Assembly: GCF_000949475.1 (NCBI RefSeq)
Contig: NZ_JRHC01000002.1
Coordinates: 62,001-126,000, forward strand
DNA length: 64,000 nt
Origin: Draconibacterium sediminis
Lineage (GTDB): Bacteria; Bacteroidota; Bacteroidia; Bacteroidales; Prolixibacteraceae
Direction: 5' to 3'
The notes beneath the pieces are model-generated. The model was not told where the DNA came from and did no database searches. It saw only the letters and a list, made by a program, of their open reading frames with translations. This document shows, one piece after another, positions 62,333-64,000 of the stretch (the first letter of the stretch is position 1; each line of letters opens with the position of its first letter). A program made the translations under genes and the position numbers.

Positions 62333-62776
62333 GTGAATAAAACCATACCAAAATATGAAGCGGTAATTGACTTTGATCAAACGAAAGTTAAAGAGGCAGT
62401 TAATAAATTTATTGAGTTAAATCAAAACAGTGATTTTCATGTTAAAAGCAGGAATGATCATGCAGGAATTTATGTACTTAGTCTATTAAAGAATAATTTT
62501 TGGAATGGTTGTTCGGAAGGGAATATAACTATTTCGGTGCAAGAGTATGAAAAAACGAAAGTAAAACTCGTTGTTGATATTGACAATACGGGCATGAACG
62601 ATCCGGAAAATTATAATGACCTTGTTGAAGCGCAAAGTCAATTACTTCATGCATTATTTAATATTTTATCAGGAAATCTGGAGCAAAAAATAGTGGTGAT
62701 CCCAATGGGAAAAGGATGTCTTGGAATGTTTTTAGTTTTAATTATAGGAATTGGTACTCTTTATTATTTCTTTTAG
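62333..62776 (+). CDS. Hypothetical protein with C-terminal membrane anchor
   Basis: A 147-residue frame starting with GTG, 18 bp after the response regulator gene. Soluble N-terminal part of about 120 residues (NFWNGCSEGNITISVQEYEKTKVKLVVDIDNTG) and a C-terminal hydrophobic helix (GMFLVLIIGIGTLYYFF). No family was recognised. Position suggests it is the last gene of the TrkH-KdpDE-like locus and may be a tail-anchored accessory protein. Confidence 0.65.
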   Translation: MNKTIPKYEAVIDFDQTKVKEAVNKFIELNQNSDFHVKSRNDHAGIYVLSLLKNNFWNGCSEGNITISVQEYEKTKVKLVVDIDNTGMNDPENYNDLVEAQSQLLHALFNILSGNLEQKIVVIPMGKGCLGMFLVLIIGIGTLYYFF

Positions 62777-62844
62777 TAAAGACATTTAATTGTCGTAGAT
62801 GGAATTGTTACTTTCCTCCATATCTTCAGAATGCAAATCCAAGT

Positions 62845-62931
62845 ATGCACATCGATCCAAAATATTTTGACTCCCGAAAAGACTACTTGACAAATCAATT
62901 CGAGCATTTCCATCGAAAGATTCATAGTTAG
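62845..62931 (+). pseudogene. Remnant of an excisionase-like HTH gene
   Basis: A 28-residue frame, MHIDPKYFDSRKDYLTNQF and so on, aligns with the first 27 residues of the excisionase-like protein at 22608 (MYIDQKYFDSWMNRLTSQL...) and then stops. The HTH domain is missing. It marks the far edge of the cargo region and a second ICE-derived segment. Confidence 0.65.
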
Positions 62932-62983
62932 CACAGTTCATCAACTTCCATTATCATTGTTGAGATTTTCAAAATAATGGAGT

Positions 62984-64000
62984 TTAAATGGAAACCTTAA
63001 CTTTATTTGGTTCACGATCTATATAACTATGTTGTATTTTTCGCTCTATACCGGCTAGTTCAGCTTTTAGTTCTTTTAATTCATCTTCTTTTCTCCAGGC
63101 ACTATTCACTACTTCGTCCAACACTGGAATATCTTTTCCAGCATTTTCTGCATATTTTTTATGGTTATCAATCAAATACGGAATCCGTTCCATGGCTTTC
63201 AAAAAGCTAGTGCTTGCCAACTTCGGATCTTTGGCAATATGACCGTTGTTGTGTGTATATTTTAATCCGTTCTCACCTCGAACGAAAAACCGGTTTTCTT
63301 TAAAATCAAAACCATCTTTCATACTGGCCTCCGTTTTTACCAGGATTGAAAAGCCATACAAACTCCCTATTCTTCGGAACTCATCATTGGTTCGAATAGT
63401 CTCACTAATTTCATTAAGTCTGGCTCCTATAAGTTTAGGACTCGAACCGTTCACTCCGTCAATTCTTATCGCATTCATGATATTTCCTGATTCATCCTTT
63501 TTGAGAGCACCACTAAATGCCGTCCAATCAGACTGCATTTTTGTAATTATCCCCTGATGTAATTCAATACTCTGATGAATATCTTCCAGTCGAAAACGAG
63601 CTGTTGATTTACTTCTGCTAAAAGCGTGTCGTTCGCTTTCCAATGCTGCGATACGTTTCTCCAATTTTGCTTTTTCCAACAAATCAGTATTCCCGGAAAG
63701 AATGGCCACATACTCTGAAAAGTTCATGCCTGACTTTTCATCAAGACTACCTTCATCAATAGTTCGTTTCCCCAGGTTATTGGTCTTCAATTGCTGAATA
63801 AAAAGTTGCTTATTGTGGAGCAAATTAAACTTGTAGGAGTCCAAACTCTTTTCAACAGCATAAATAATTACATCCACCTTATTATCGGCAACTAGCTTGG
63901 CTATTTCATTTCCTTTGCGGATTGCCCTACCCTCCCGCTGTTCCAAATCCGATGGTCGCCATGGAGAATCCAGATGATGCAGTGCCACTGCCCTTTTCTG
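62984..64000 (-). CDS. ICE-type SNF2 helicase/DNA methylase, C-terminal part (cut by window edge)
   Basis: The frame is open to the end of the window and the visible 339 residues are the C-terminus of a much larger protein. RAVALHHLDSPWRPSDLEQREGRAIRKGN is helicase motif VI of SNF2-type proteins (with the Q-x-x-G-R-x-x-R pattern). The tail is helical (KLEKRIAALESERHAFSRSKSTARFRLEDIHQSIELHQGI). This is the end of the giant N-6 methylase/helicase carried by Bacteroidota conjugative elements. It reads toward the cargo region. Confidence 0.85.
   Translation of the reverse strand, partial: QKRAVALHHLDSPWRPSDLEQREGRAIRKGNEIAKLVADNKVDVIIYAVEKSLDSYKFNLLHNKQLFIQQLKTNNLGKRTIDEGSLDEKSGMNFSEYVAILSGNTDLLEKAKLEKRIAALESERHAFSRSKSTARFRLEDIHQSIELHQGIITKMQSDWTAFSGALKKDESGNIMNAIRIDGVNGSSPKLIGARLNEISETIRTNDEFRRIGSLYGFSILVKTEASMKDGFDFKENRFFVRGENGLKYTHNNGHIAKDPKLASTSFLKAMERIPYLIDNHKKYAENAGKDIPVLDEVVNSAWRKEDELKELKAELAGIERKIQHSYIDREPNKVKVSI

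Noticed and set aside
1-64000. CRISPR arrays, rRNA and tRNA genes
   Set aside because: No regularly spaced direct repeats, no rRNA-like conserved blocks and no cloverleaf were found on reading both strands.

Overview
The window is AT-rich DNA from a member of the Bacteroidota. The evidence is a SusC/SusD pair, an UpxY-type NusG paralogue, promoter boxes of the TAnnTTTG type, an ECF sigma/FecR/STN-receptor trio, a T9SS-like C-terminal domain, RteC, and the Bacteroidota-style CzcA-TolC fusion. My impression is a marine or anaerobic Bacteroidia (Marinilabiliales-like), but nothing here fixes the order. No rRNA, tRNA or CRISPR array was found.

Layout. (1) 1-11.3 kb looks like core or long-resident chromosome: the N-terminus of a TetR regulator, an orphan UpxY antiterminator, a frameshifted Crp/Fnr gene, a MauE-type membrane protein with a tiny Cys-rich secreted partner, and a minus-strand SusC-SusD-S9 peptidase operon that probably takes up and digests peptides. 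(2) 11.3-20.9 kb is an accessory island of very AT-rich genes, all on the plus strand and broken into modules by structured or GC-rich intergenic DNA. It holds an XRE regulator with its own operator; a PHP-phosphoesterase/ATPase with a small overlapping partner; a four-gene operon ending in a PfkB-nucleoside deoxyribosyltransferase fusion and a divergent adenylosuccinate synthetase; and an ABC-type ATPase translationally coupled to a PD-(D/E)XK-like nuclease. The three modules look like defence or nucleotide-metabolism cassettes, and the PurA/NDT operon is the best candidate for an undescribed system. (3) 20.9-22.9 kb has an HU-like protein, RteC and an excisionase-like HTH protein, which mark an integrative conjugative element (ICE).

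(4) 23-35 kb is a sulfur/metal cargo block. An ArsR-rhodanese repressor with a clear palindromic operator precedes a porin, a cysteine desulfurase (frameshifted just before its catalytic Cys), two DsrE-like proteins and a DUF302 protein. These are followed by a Fur-family regulator, a CzcA-TolC/CzcB efflux system, a CDF transporter and a GDCCVxC-like protein. (5) 35-48 kb, minus strand, has a hybrid histidine kinase and then an envelope operon combining an ATP-grasp ligase, a membrane-bound transglutaminase-like protein with a complete Cys-His-Asp triad, an M14-type lipoprotein peptidase, two TPR proteins, a beta-barrel and a sortable surface protein. (6) 48-55 kb has three lipoproteins and a divergent sigma/FecR/TonB-receptor signalling set. 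(7) 55-62.8 kb has a decayed IS481-type element that has cut off one of two tandem cation/proton antiporters, then a K+ uptake locus: TrkH flanked by two related single-TM microproteins, a KdpD-like kinase and a KdpE-like regulator. (8) The window ends in an ICE again: a 28-residue remnant of the same excisionase-like protein seen at 22.6 kb, and the C-terminus of the large SNF2 helicase/methylase of such elements. The roughly 40 kb between the two excisionase copies therefore appears to be cargo or a composite insertion in conjugative-element DNA.
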